From contig CAVTSD010000003.1 in the NCBI GenBank assembly GCA_963737365.1, forward strand, positions 124,001 through 188,000: DNA of 64,000 nucleotides, written 5' to 3'. Each line of letters starts with the position of its first letter. Position 1 is the stretch's first letter. Shown one piece after another: positions 1-8,302 of the stretch. The position numbers and the translations under genes are program-made. The stretch comes from Roseiarcus sp963737365. Lineage in GTDB: Bacteria; Pseudomonadota; Alphaproteobacteria; Rhizobiales; Beijerinckiaceae. The notes below the pieces were generated by a model, which saw nothing but the letters and a program-made list of their open reading frames with translations, was not told the DNA's origin and ran no database searches.

Positions 1-1
1 G

Positions 2-817
2 CATCAACTGGTGCGCGCGGCGCTGAACATGGCCGGCGTTCCTGGCGGCGTTGAAATCACAACCGTTGCGGATATTCCGTCGCGAGGAACGGGCCTTGGG
101 TCGTCGAGCAGCTTCACGGTTTCGCTGTTGCACGCGCTCTACGCTTTTACTGGCCGCCATTCGACGAGCCGGGAGTTGGCCGACCAGGCGTGCCACATAG
201 AAATCGACGTCTGCGGCGAGCCGATCGGCAAGCAGGATCAATACGCGGCCGCCTATGGCGGCTTCAATCTCTATGAATTCAATCCGAACGACACGGTCAC
301 CGTCTCGCCCGTCATCTGCAAGCCGGAGACCATCGTTGGCATCCGCAGACAGATGCTGGTCCTTTACACCGGGATAACGAGGGGCGCCTCGACTATTCTC
401 AAGCACCAGTCGGCTGAGCTCGCCACCAATGTCGATAAGATTTCCGCGATGAAGCGGATGGTCTCGCTCTGCTATCAGCTCCTGAACGAGATCCGGAACG
501 ACAATCTCGATTCGTTCGGCCAGGTTCTGCATGAGGCCTGGATGCTCAAGCGCGACATGGCGCCGGGCGTCTCCACGTCCGACATCGACGACTGGTATGA
601 CACGGCGCGAAAGCATGGCGCCGTCGGGGGCAAGATTCTGGGCGCCGGCGCTGGCGGTTTCCTCGCCCTCTTCGCGCCTGAGGACCGGCATGCCGCGATA
701 CGCCATGCATTGCCGAAGTTGCGCCCCATCTCCGTCGACTTCGAGCGAACGGGAAGCCAGATCATTTTCTACCAGCCGACGTCAAGCAATCATCCGGGCG
801 ACGGCTCGAGGCCTTGA
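2..817 (+). CDS. GHMP-family sugar kinase, 5' truncated (D-glycero-D-manno-heptose 7-phosphate kinase-like)
   Basis: The reading frame is open from base 2, so the gene begins before the window; 271 codons remain. The ATP-binding GHMP loop PSRGTGLGSSSSF lies near residues 26-38 of the fragment and a C-terminal GAGAGGFL glycine loop precedes the end. The motif order and the GKQDQYAAAYGG segment resemble HddA-type kinases that phosphorylate heptose 7-phosphate for surface polysaccharide or LPS precursors; other GHMP sugar kinases are possible. The upstream partner genes are outside the window. The family call is firm; the exact sugar is inference. Confidence 0.8.
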   Translation, partial: HQLVRAALNMAGVPGGVEITTVADIPSRGTGLGSSSSFTVSLLHALYAFTGRHSTSRELADQACHIEIDVCGEPIGKQDQYAAAYGGFNLYEFNPNDTVTVSPVICKPETIVGIRRQMLVLYTGITRGASTILKHQSAELATNVDKISAMKRMVSLCYQLLNEIRNDNLDSFGQVLHEAWMLKRDMAPGVSTSDIDDWYDTARKHGAVGGKILGAGAGGFLALFAPEDRHAAIRHALPKLRPISVDFERTGSQIIFYQPTSSNHPGDGSRP

Positions 818-946
818 ACCTATGGGCTTTCGCTCATAGCCGGGCGGGCGCCCACAAAATTATTGCCCCTCGCCTCAAGACTGCGCTTGCTTTCAAGGCT
901 GCTCATCGCGAAACCCTGATTGGCCGCCGCCACAGAGTGTTTGCCC

Positions 947-2035
947 ATGAAGATCCAAGCCGCCGTCTGCCGCGCCTATGGCGCGCCGTTGACGATCGAG
1001 ACGGTCGAGCTCGCCGAGCCGGGGCCGGGCGAAGTGCTGATCAAGACGGCGGCCTGTGCGATCTGCCACAGCGACATCTTTTTCTTCGATGGCGCGTGGG
1101 GCGGCGATTTGCCGGCGATCTACGGTCACGAGGCGGCTGGCGTGATTGAGGCCATCGGCTCGGGCGTGACGCGCCTGAAGGCCGGCGATCCTGTGGTGGC
1201 GACGCTCATCCGGAATTGCGGCTTCTGTCCCGCCTGCACCGAGGGCGCGCCGGTCTTCTGCGAGGAAGTGTTTCCGCTCGACCGCGCGACCCCTCTGCAC
1301 GACGGCGCCGGCAAGCCGATCGTCCACGGCCTGCGCACCGGCGCTTTCGCCGAGCGCATCGTGGTCGAGCAGTCGCAGGCGATTGCGATCCCGAAGGACG
1401 TGCCGCTGGATAGCGCCGCGCTCATCGCCTGCGGCATGCTGACGGGGCTGGGCGCCGTCCTCAACACCGCCGGCGTGAAAGCCGGCGCGAGCGTCGTCGT
1501 GATCGGTTGCGGGGGCGTCGGTCTCAATTCCATCCAGGGCGCGCGAATCGCTGGCGCTTCTCCGATCATCGCCGTCGATGTCGCGCCCGCCAAGCTCGCA
1601 GCCGCGCGCGGCTTCGGCGCGACCGAGACCATCAACGCCAAAAGCGAGGATATCGTCGAGCAGGTGAAGGCGCTGACCGGAGGACGCAAGGCGGACTGGG
1701 TCTTCGTCACCGTCGGCGTTAAGGGCGCGGCCGAACAGGGCGTTTCTCTGATGAAAAGGAACGGCGGCGCGACTGTCCTGGTCGGCATGCCGCCGTCGGG
1801 CGTCATGGCGACGATCGATCCGGCGTGGCTCGCCGCCGACGGCCAAAAGATTCTCGGCTCTAAGATGGGCTCGGCTCGCCCGGCGATTGACGTGCCCATG
1901 ATCGTCAAGCTTTACCGCGAGGGGCGACTCAAGCTCGACCAATTGATCAGCGGCCGCTACCCGCTCGCGTCGATCAACGAGGCTCTCGCGTCCTCGCGCT
2001 CAGGCGCGGCGGTCCGTAACGTTATCGTATTCTGA
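947..2035 (+). CDS. Zinc-dependent alcohol dehydrogenase (MDR family)
   Basis: This is a 362-residue medium-chain dehydrogenase. The catalytic zinc region shows C40 in AICHSD and the GHE motif at 60-62. The structural zinc loop has four cysteines at about 91, 94, 97 and 105. The nucleotide-binding glycines are in VIGCGGVGL near residue 185, so NAD(P)-dependent oxidation of an alcohol, or of a thiol-bound hydroxymethyl group, is expected. The ATG at 947 fits the usual N-terminus (MKIQAAV), although an in-frame TTG lies at 920. No strong Shine-Dalgarno sequence is visible. It stands alone between a sugar kinase and a convergent membrane-protein gene, so the substrate cannot be inferred. Confidence 0.88.
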   Translation: MKIQAAVCRAYGAPLTIETVELAEPGPGEVLIKTAACAICHSDIFFFDGAWGGDLPAIYGHEAAGVIEAIGSGVTRLKAGDPVVATLIRNCGFCPACTEGAPVFCEEVFPLDRATPLHDGAGKPIVHGLRTGAFAERIVVEQSQAIAIPKDVPLDSAALIACGMLTGLGAVLNTAGVKAGASVVVIGCGGVGLNSIQGARIAGASPIIAVDVAPAKLAAARGFGATETINAKSEDIVEQVKALTGGRKADWVFVTVGVKGAAEQGVSLMKRNGGATVLVGMPPSGVMATIDPAWLAADGQKILGSKMGSARPAIDVPMIVKLYREGRLKLDQLISGRYPLASINEALASSRSGAAVRNVIVF

Positions 2036-2041
2036 GCACCC

Positions 2042-2539
2042 TCAGGAGATTCGCTCCGCCGCCTCGGACCGCTGAACGATGATGAGGAGAATGAGCGCGA
2101 GCACAGGGAAGGCGAGATCGCCATAAAAGGGAACGCCGGCGTTACCGGGTGCAAAGTTGCCGGCTGCAATCATCTGTCCCACGTGACCGATCGCGTCGCC
2201 GATGAGGAAGATCGCGTTGATGATCACGACCGCCGCCTTGAACTCCAGGTTGCGCCAGAAGCTAACGCAGGCGGCCGCGCCCATCCCAAGATCCGCCATG
2301 CCGACCTCGAACTGGAAAGGACTCGGCTCCCAGCCGATATCCGCCGCGGCCACGTCGGGAAAGAAGAGATGAAACACCGCCGCCCAGAGGCCGGTCACGC
2401 CGATGGGCAGGAGCAGGATCCAGGCGAGCAACCGCTCGGCCAGAGGCGCGCCGGATCGGCTGAGCCATGCGAACACAAGCGCCGCCACGAACAGGAACAC
2501 GGGCAAGTTGCGCAGGACGAAGGCGATCGTTTCGGCCAT
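2042..2539 (-). CDS. Small integral membrane protein (DUF6790-like)
   Basis: The protein has about 165 residues with four or five hydrophobic segments, the first at roughly residues 9-27 and the last close to the C-terminus (LAFPVLALILLIIVQ). Between them are FHLFFPD and an aromatic-rich stretch followed by GMADLGMG. The start is one of two adjacent ATG codons (2542 or 2539) behind AGGAG; the second has the better spacing. The pattern resembles the DUF6790 membrane family, whose function is unknown. It ends seven bases from the convergent alcohol dehydrogenase gene. Confidence 0.7.
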   Translation of the reverse strand: MAETIAFVLRNLPVFLFVAALVFAWLSRSGAPLAERLLAWILLLPIGVTGLWAAVFHLFFPDVAAADIGWEPSPFQFEVGMADLGMGAAACVSFWRNLEFKAAVVIINAIFLIGDAIGHVGQMIAAGNFAPGNAGVPFYGDLAFPVLALILLIIVQRSEAAERIS

Positions 2540-2660
2540 CATGGGCTCCTGACGCCAATGAGCTGAGGCTTGGACAGAAGGCGTGTCGCGCGTTAGCACA
2601 CTGAGACGCAAGCGCGAACGTCAAAGCGCGGGCCATCCATTCCCCGGCCATCGGACGCCC

Positions 2661-3872
2661 ATGAAGATCGCCGAACTGAAAACTTTCGTCGTCGGCAATC
2701 CGCCGCCCGCCTTCGGCGGCCGCTACTTCCTCTTCCTCAAGCTCAAGACTGCCTGCGGGATCGAAGGCGTGGGCGAAGTCTACGCGGCGAGCTTCGCGCC
2801 CAAGGCGATCGCGGCGATGATCGAGGACGTGTTCGAGCGTCACGTCGAAGGCGCCGATCCGTTCCGCATCGAGGCGCTCTGGCGCAACGTCTACGGGCGC
2901 GGCTATTCAGGCCGTCCCGACATTTCGCTGATGGGCGTCCTCTCCGGCATCGAAATGGCGCTGTGGGACATCGTCGGCAAGGCGGTCGGCAAACCCGTTT
3001 ATGCGCTGCTCGGCGGCAAGGTGCATGACCGGCTGCGCAGTTACACCTACCTCTATCCGGACGAGCCGGGCTCGCACGCTCACTCGGACAGTCCGGTCTA
3101 TTCAAACCCGCATGCTGCGGCGGAGCGCGCGCTCAAATACATGGCGCAGGGCTTTACAGCGGTGAAATTCGATCCCGCAGGCCCGTACTCGGCCTTCGAC
3201 CCGCGCCAGCCGAGCCTCGAAAGGCTCGAGCTTTGCGAAGCCTTCTTGAAAACCTTGCGCGAAGCGGTCGGGACAAAATGCGATCTCCTCTTCGGCACGC
3301 ACGGCCAGTTCACCGTCTCGGGCGCGCTGCGTCTCGCGCGGCGGATCGAGGCTTACGAGCCTCTATGGTTCGAGGAGCCGACGCCGCCCGAGGCGCCCGA
3401 GGAGATGGCCAAGGTCGCCGCCCAATGCCGCATGGCCATCGCGACTGGCGAGCGGCTCACGACGAAATACGAATTCGCCCGCGTGCTCGAAACCGGCGCC
3501 GCCTCGATCCTGCAGATGAATCTGGGCCGCGTCGGCGGCATTCTGGAAGCGAAGAAGATCGCCGGGATGGCGGAAGCGCATTACGCGCAGATCGCGCCGC
3601 ACCTTTATTGCGGGCCGATCGTCGGCGCGGCCAACATTCAGCTTGCGACCTGCAGCCCGAATTTCCTCATCCTCGAGAGCATCGAGCGTTGGGATGGCTT
3701 CCATCGGGCGATTCTAGAGAAGCCGATCCGCTGGGAGGATGGCTTTGTCATACCGCCGGAAGAGCCCGGCCTCGGCGTCGAACTCAACGAGAAGGTCGCG
3801 CTCGCCCATCCTTGGACGGGCGCGGACCTGCATCTCATGCCGCGCACCGCGCCGATAATGCCGCCGGGTTGA
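2661..3872 (+). CDS. Mandelate racemase/muconate lactonizing enzyme family protein
   Basis: A 403-residue enolase-superfamily protein with the N-terminal capping domain (residues 1-125) and a C-terminal barrel. Visible active-site elements are AVKFDP (proton-transfer Lys), FEEPTPPE and ATGER (acidic metal ligands) and IAPH near the end (base His). The family abstracts a proton alpha to a carboxylate; members are sugar-acid dehydratases, racemases and cycloisomerases. The ATG at 2661 is chosen because MKIAELKTF is the usual family start; the frame extends upstream without homology. The neighbouring alcohol dehydrogenase and GHMP kinase are compatible with sugar or sugar-acid metabolism, but the substrate is unresolved. 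Confidence 0.88.
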   Translation: MKIAELKTFVVGNPPPAFGGRYFLFLKLKTACGIEGVGEVYAASFAPKAIAAMIEDVFERHVEGADPFRIEALWRNVYGRGYSGRPDISLMGVLSGIEMALWDIVGKAVGKPVYALLGGKVHDRLRSYTYLYPDEPGSHAHSDSPVYSNPHAAAERALKYMAQGFTAVKFDPAGPYSAFDPRQPSLERLELCEAFLKTLREAVGTKCDLLFGTHGQFTVSGALRLARRIEAYEPLWFEEPTPPEAPEEMAKVAAQCRMAIATGERLTTKYEFARVLETGAASILQMNLGRVGGILEAKKIAGMAEAHYAQIAPHLYCGPIVGAANIQLATCSPNFLILESIERWDGFHRAILEKPIRWEDGFVIPPEEPGLGVELNEKVALAHPWTGADLHLMPRTAPIMPPG

Positions 3873-3876
3873 GGAA

Positions 3877-4131
3877 CTAGGCTTTTGAGCTTCGCGCCAG
3901 CTTCAGGAAACCCTCGCCCGGCTTGGGCGGGGGCGCCTGCCGGCTGCTGAGCGCTTCCACATCGAACCGCTGCTCAAGACTTAGGCAGAGCATGCGGTAG
4001 CGCGCGTTCGCTTCGGCTGGAAACCACTCGTAGGCCCGCTCGCCGGCCTCTTTTATCTTTCTGCGCAAAGCCTTGAGATCGAGCGCCGCTTCGCGGACTT
4101 CTGGACTGAGAGAAAGGATCATGGTGTTCAC
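3877..4131 (-). CDS. Small hypothetical protein
   Basis: An 84-residue, charged, probably helical protein with no signal peptide or membrane segment. The central part (LKALRRKIKEAGERAYEW) looks amphipathic. I do not recognise the family. It starts at GTG (4131) or the ATG three codons later (4122); a weak AAGTGA precedes the latter. It ends five bases after the stop of the convergent enolase-superfamily gene. Codon usage matches the neighbours, which supports a real gene. Confidence 0.5.
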   Translation of the reverse strand: MNTMILSLSPEVREAALDLKALRRKIKEAGERAYEWFPAEANARYRMLCLSLEQRFDVEALSSRQAPPPKPGEGFLKLARSSKA

Positions 4132-4480
4132 TTAGTTAGGCGTTTTCACCCCAAGTGCAATTTGTGACGCTATGCATAATCGTCACATTTCCGTTAACGA
4201 ACTGTTGCAAGGCGCGTGCCAGGGGGCCGCTTCAGGCAAGCTCTGGCGTAGCGCAAGTTTCCTTCTCGCGACGTGCGCCAGCTCACGGACGGAAACTCCG
4301 CTCGTATAGTTGGGATCCCCGGGACCACGTTTGGGGACACCGTGGCCGCTTTAAGAGGCGGCTAGAGGTGATCAGGTTCGAACTAACGGCTGGGATCGCT
4401 CAAAGGCACACCGGTTCTTTTCTCGCGACTGAAACGGCGCTCCGCTCGGCGTGATCTCGCGCTTGGACGGATCTCCAATA
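4132..4480. other. Gene-less stretch with a dyad
   Basis: About 350 bases between the small hypothetical gene and the dioxygenase stop. It contains an AT-richer segment next to the divergent start of the small gene, including a dyad of TGTGACG and CGTCACA arms separated by 11 bases (4163-4187), and GTTAACG just after it. The rest is GC-rich with no convincing frame; the open frames here lack a ribosome site and family-like composition. Confidence 0.5.
4163..4187. promoter_or_regulatory. Dyad-symmetric operator-like site
   Basis: Perfect 7-base inverted repeat, TGTGACG ... CGTCACA, with an AT-rich 11-base spacer containing TATGCATAAT. It lies 32 bases upstream of the small hypothetical gene on the minus strand. 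The geometry is that of a dimeric repressor or activator site overlapping a promoter; the regulator is unknown. Confidence 0.3.
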
Positions 4481-5287
4481 TCACCCGAACCGGAAGGCCG
4501 AGATCATCTTGCCGCCGATCTTGTCGTTGAAGTCGCGCTTGCCCGTGCTTTCGCCCGCGGCGCCGGCGACCACCATCAGCGGCAGGAGATGTTCCTCGCG
4601 CGGATGACACTCGCGCGCGGACGGCGCCTTGTCCCATTGCGCGAGCCGCGCCTCGCGCTCCGGCCCCGGCGCCTTCGCCGTCTCGTCGAGCCAGGCGTCG
4701 AAGGCGGCCGAGGCCCTGGTGTCGCCGTCGCGGAAATGCCTGAGGTCGTGGAAGCTCATCCCGCTGCCCACAATCGCGACGCCCTGATCGCGCAGCGGCG
4801 CGAGCGCCTTGCCGACCTTGATGTGGAAAGCGGGGTCGAGGTCCTTGCGCAGCGACAGCATGACGACCGGGATTTCGGCTTTCGGATCGAGAATGAGGAA
4901 GGGCACGAACACGCCATGGTCGAAGCCGCGCTCGCCATCGGTCGCGACGGGCAGACCAGCGGCCTCGATGAGCCGCTTCACTTCGGCAGCCAGCTCCGGG
5001 TTCCCGGGCGCGGGATAGTTCAGCTTATAGGTGTGCTCGGGAAAGCCGTAATAATCGTAGAGCATGCCCGGTTTCGGGTTGACGCTGACCGTTGGCTTAT
5101 CCGTCTCCCAATGCGCGGTGATGACCAGAAATGCCTTTGGCCGCTCGGGCAGAGATTTTAGAACGCCGGCAAGGTAGTCGCGCAGGTTGTCCCACGCATG
5201 CGGGCCGAACGGCGGCGGAAACTCGATCCAGAAGCAAGGTCCGCCGCCATGCGGTACGAAGATCACGGGTTGGCGGACGGCTGGCAT
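4481..5287 (-). CDS. DODA-type extradiol aromatic ring-opening dioxygenase (LigB superfamily)
   Basis: The 268-residue length is typical for the bacterial 4,5-DOPA-dioxygenase-like (YgiD) branch of class III extradiol dioxygenases. Metal-site histidines are visible in FVPHGGGP (near residue 13), ITAHWET (near 59) and FDHGVFVPF (near 124), and GSGMSFHDLRHF provides a further conserved His. The family uses Fe(II) or Zn(II) in cleaving catecholic rings; the physiological substrate of most bacterial members is not known. GAGG lies five bases before the ATG at 5287. The gene is followed by a long spacer and appears monocistronic. Confidence 0.85.
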   Translation of the reverse strand: MPAVRQPVIFVPHGGGPCFWIEFPPPFGPHAWDNLRDYLAGVLKSLPERPKAFLVITAHWETDKPTVSVNPKPGMLYDYYGFPEHTYKLNYPAPGNPELAAEVKRLIEAAGLPVATDGERGFDHGVFVPFLILDPKAEIPVVMLSLRKDLDPAFHIKVGKALAPLRDQGVAIVGSGMSFHDLRHFRDGDTRASAAFDAWLDETAKAPGPEREARLAQWDKAPSARECHPREEHLLPLMVVAGAAGESTGKRDFNDKIGGKMISAFRFG

Positions 5288-5369
5288 GGGAACCTCGAGG
5301 TCGCGTTGGCTTCCTTGGACTTAAGTCAGCCGGCGCTCAGGCGCAACGCCATGACCCGCCGGACAGGCG

Positions 5370-6182
5370 TCACGCCGCGTCGTGAAAGATCACGCCGAGC
5401 GTGAACCTTTCGCCGGTCCTGATGCGGCTCACGCCATGGCGCAGATTGACGCGATAGGTACCTCGCGTTCCCTGCACCGGGCGCTCGCGCACGGCGAAGA
5501 TCACCCCGTCGCCCTGCGTCAGCGGCGCGACCTCCGCGCGCGACTGCATGCGCGGCCGCTGTTCGGTCAGCACAAATTCGCCGCCAGTGAAGTCGCGTCC
5601 AGGCTCGGACAGCAGGACCGCAACCTGGAGCGGAAAGAGATGCTCGCCGTACACGTCCTGATGCAGGCAATTGTAGTCGCCGGGGCCATAGCGCAGCAAA
5701 AGCGGCGTTGGTCGCGTCTGACCAGCCTCATGGCAGCGCGCGAGGAACGCTTCGTGTTCAGGCGGATAGCGGACGGAAACGCCCATCGCTTCGTTCCACC
5801 GGTCCGCGATGGTCGCCAGCCGCGAATAGAGACCACGGCGAAGCGCGACGATCGGGCCGGGCAGCGGATCGGCGAAATATTTGTACTCGCCCCGGCCAAA
5901 GCCATGGGCGGCCATCACGATGCGAGAGCGGAAGCGGGCGTCGTCGGGGTAGAGCGCCGCAGTCTCGCGGCAGGTCTCCGGCGAAAGCAGTTTCGGCGCG
6001 AGAGCGCAGCCGAACGTGTCGAGCTCGCGCTCGATTGTCGGCCAGTCGAGCGCTTCGAGCGCGGCAAGGCCCTCATCCGGCAGACTTCGTCGGCCACCTC
6101 CACCCCGGGGATGAAGGAAGGGGGCTCTGTGGGTCCTCTCTCCACCCGGAAGAGGGGTGAAAGCCGGCGCTCGCCCCTTCAT
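5370..6182 (-). CDS. 2OG-Fe(II) oxygenase family protein co-translated with ada
   Basis: A 270-residue protein with the double-stranded beta-helix iron site: HQD in NCLHQDVYG, and the distal His in YRVNLRHGVSR with the 2-oxoglutarate-binding Arg. The start ATG at 6182 shares a base with the ada stop (TGATG), so translation is probably coupled and a role in the alkylation response is likely, although the sequence looks more like prolyl-hydroxylase-type oxygenases than AlkB. The first 35 or so residues (LHPRGGGGRR region) come from a dispersed repeat also found inside thiD and are probably not ancestral. No alternative start codon lies between the repeat and the conserved domain. Confidence 0.8.
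   Translation of the reverse strand: MKGRAPAFTPLPGGERTHRAPFLHPRGGGGRRSLPDEGLAALEALDWPTIERELDTFGCALAPKLLSPETCRETAALYPDDARFRSRIVMAAHGFGRGEYKYFADPLPGPIVALRRGLYSRLATIADRWNEAMGVSVRYPPEHEAFLARCHEAGQTRPTPLLLRYGPGDYNCLHQDVYGEHLFPLQVAVLLSEPGRDFTGGEFVLTEQRPRMQSRAEVAPLTQGDGVIFAVRERPVQGTRGTYRVNLRHGVSRIRTGERFTLGVIFHDAA
6072..6150. repeat. Dispersed extragenic-type palindromic repeat, copy 1 (read in frame in the oxygenase gene)
   Basis: The plus strand begins CCTCATCCGGCAGACTTCG, continues through CCACCTCCACCCCGGGGATG and ends in a G-rich tail. This is the CTCATCC...CCTTTCTCCCCGGGG style of intergenic repeat common in Rhizobiales. It encodes the N-terminal extension of the oxygenase and aligns with the copy at 13330-13405. 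Confidence 0.55.
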
Positions 6183-7270
6183 CACGCGGCCTCCCGCGCG
6201 ATCAGCTTGCGCTTGCGCTCGACGCCCCAGCGATAGCCGGAGAGGTCGCCATCGGCGCGCACCACGCGGTGACAGGGAATAGCGATCGCCAGCGGGTTGG
6301 CGCCGCAGGCTTGGGCCACGGCGCGCACCGCTTTCGGTTGGCCGATCGCGCACGCGATCTCGGTATACGTCGCCGTCGCGCCGGCAGGGATGGCGCTTAG
6401 CGCCGCCCATACGCGCTGCTGGAAGACGGTGCCGCGAATATCGAGCGGCAGATCGAGGCGCTGACCCGGCGCCTCGACGAGACCGACGACCTCAGCGACC
6501 ATGCGCTCGAATTCAGCGTCGCCGCCCTTGAGCTCCGCGCGCGGAAAGCGATCTTGCAGGTCGCGCACCAGCGCCTCGGGATCGTCGCCGAGCGTGATCG
6601 CGCAGACGCCTTTGTCAGTGGCCGCGACCAGCACCGCGCCGAGCGACGCCTCGCCGACCGCGAAGCGAATGACCGTCCCTGCCCCGCCGCGACGCACGGC
6701 CCCTGGCGTCATGCCGAGTCGCGCGGCCGTGTTCTCATAGAAGCGGCTGGAAGAGTTGAAGCCAGCGTCGTAGATCGCTTCGGTGACCGTCTCCGCCGTG
6801 CGCAGCTTGTCTGAGGCGCGCCGCGCCCGCGTCTCTGCGGTATAGGCTTTCGGCGTCACGCCTGTGATCGCCTTAAAGACGCGGTGGAAATGGTAAGGGC
6901 TCAAACCCGCGGTCGCCGCCAGCTCCGCAAGCTTGGGCGCCTCCTCCGCCCGTTCGATCCGTTCGCACGCTTGGCTGACCGCCTGAACTTGCGGATCGGG
7001 CGCGCCGAGCTTGTCGGGCCGGCAGCGTTTGCAGGCGCGGTATCCCGCTTTCTCAGCCTCCGCGACGTTCGTGAAGAACGCGACGTTCTCGCGCCTGGCC
7101 GGCCGCGAGGCGCAGCTGGGCCGGCAATAGATGCCAGTGGTCCGGACAGCGAAGACGAACGCGCCATCGAAAGCCCGATCGCGACGCTTGACAGCCTGCC
7201 ATCGCTCTTCGTCGTGAGCCGGCGCCCTTGACGTGTCGGTCTGGCGCGTTTCGGTCATGAGCATAGACAT
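6182..7270 (-). CDS. ada: Bifunctional DNA alkylation repair protein and transcriptional activator Ada
   Basis: The 362-residue protein has all Ada modules in order. The N-terminal zinc/methyl-phosphotriester domain has Cys49, Cys53, Cys80 and Cys83; an AraC-type helix-turn-helix region follows (about 105-195), then the O6-methylguanine methyltransferase domain with the acceptor Cys333 in PCHR. Methylation of an N-terminal Cys turns Ada into an activator of its own operon. The downstream 2OG-Fe(II) oxygenase starts on its stop codon and is the likely co-regulated partner. Translation starts at an ATG in the segment MSMLMTE; the internal Met residues are alternatives. Confidence 0.95.
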   Translation of the reverse strand: MSMLMTETRQTDTSRAPAHDEERWQAVKRRDRAFDGAFVFAVRTTGIYCRPSCASRPARRENVAFFTNVAEAEKAGYRACKRCRPDKLGAPDPQVQAVSQACERIERAEEAPKLAELAATAGLSPYHFHRVFKAITGVTPKAYTAETRARRASDKLRTAETVTEAIYDAGFNSSSRFYENTAARLGMTPGAVRRGGAGTVIRFAVGEASLGAVLVAATDKGVCAITLGDDPEALVRDLQDRFPRAELKGGDAEFERMVAEVVGLVEAPGQRLDLPLDIRGTVFQQRVWAALSAIPAGATATYTEIACAIGQPKAVRAVAQACGANPLAIAIPCHRVVRADGDLSGYRWGVERKRKLIAREAA

Positions 7271-7302
7271 AAGGAGGGCTCCGGGGTTTGTCTTGTTCCC
7301 GA

Positions 7303-8229
7303 CTACGCCGATGCTTGATGGGTCAAACTCCGCTCCTTGCTGCGCAATTCTGAAACCGGCGCCTCAACCTCGAAAGCCTGGCCGAACTCGAGGATCGTGT
7401 CGGCCATCGCCTGCACCGGCGCGCTCGGCCGGCCGAGGGCGGGGACGACGACGAATTCCGTCTCGCCGAGCGGCGGCAGCCCGGCCTCGAGACCGACGGC
7501 GACCGTCCCTTCCGCCTTGAGACGCGCCGATTGCGCGCCGATTCCAAGGCCGCCGAGGACGGCGCCGACAAGGCCCGAAAGCGAGCCGCAGGTGCAGGCG
7601 ATGCGCCAGGAAACGTTGGCCTTCTCGAGCGCGGCGAGAACCGCCTCGCGCGTGATGCTGCGCGGCGGATAGAGGACAAGCGGCAGCGGACGCTCGCGAT
7701 CCCGCCGCCAGTCCGGCGCGGCGATCCAGACCATCTCCTCGCGCCACACCATGCGGCCGCGACCGTCGCCGGCCCTTCTCTTGGCGAAGATGAGATCGAG
7801 CGCGCTCTCGTCCATGGCCTGGTAGAGGTCAGCGGCGAGCCCGACCGTCATCTCGATGTCGACTTGAGGGTGCCTCGATGCAAACGCGCGCAGAACCTGC
7901 GGCAGCAGGCTCGAAAGGGCGAAATCCTCAGAGGCGCCGAAGCGGACGCGGCCCCTGAGTTCGGCGTTCGAGAAATAGCGCTCGGCCCGCGAATAGGCGG
8001 CGAGGATCTCGCCGGCGAGCACCGTCAACGCCTGCCCATCGACGGTGAGCGCGACGTGGTGGGTGTCGCGATCGAACAGACGTCGCCGCGTCTCCGCTTC
8101 GAGCCGGCGCACCTGCTGGCTCACCGTCGACTGACGCAAGCCCCGCCGCCGTGCGGCTTCCGAGAACGATCCGCTCTCGGCCACCGCCAGGAACGTCATG
8201 AGCAGGTCGGGAGCGAAGGTCTCTGTCAT
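7303..8229 (-). CDS. LysR-family transcriptional regulator
   Basis: A 308-residue LysR protein. The winged helix-turn-helix covers residues 8-65 (FLAVAESGSFSEAARRR, then STVSQQVRRLE), followed by a substrate-binding domain with two alpha/beta lobes. It is divergent from the bile-acid/sodium-symporter-type gene, with 73 bases between starts, the classic arrangement in which the regulator controls itself and the neighbour. The effector is probably the transported organic anion, which is inference from position. Confidence 0.9.
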   Translation of the reverse strand: MTETFAPDLLMTFLAVAESGSFSEAARRRGLRQSTVSQQVRRLEAETRRRLFDRDTHHVALTVDGQALTVLAGEILAAYSRAERYFSNAELRGRVRFGASEDFALSSLLPQVLRAFASRHPQVDIEMTVGLAADLYQAMDESALDLIFAKRRAGDGRGRMVWREEMVWIAAPDWRRDRERPLPLVLYPPRSITREAVLAALEKANVSWRIACTCGSLSGLVGAVLGGLGIGAQSARLKAEGTVAVGLEAGLPPLGETEFVVVPALGRPSAPVQAMADTILEFGQAFEVEAPVSELRSKERSLTHQASA

Positions 8230-8302
8230 TACGGTGCATGATAACCGAAACCGTACCGAGCGTCATTCCCAATGAGCAGGAACTGCGGCATAGTGCCCAC
8301 CC

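Noticed and set aside
893..1942. Long minus-strand frame opposite the alcohol dehydrogenase
   Set aside because: It is antisense to a clear MDR gene; long shadow frames are common at this GC content.
4155..4454. 99-codon plus-strand frame
   Set aside because: No ribosome site, atypical composition and no family-like pattern.
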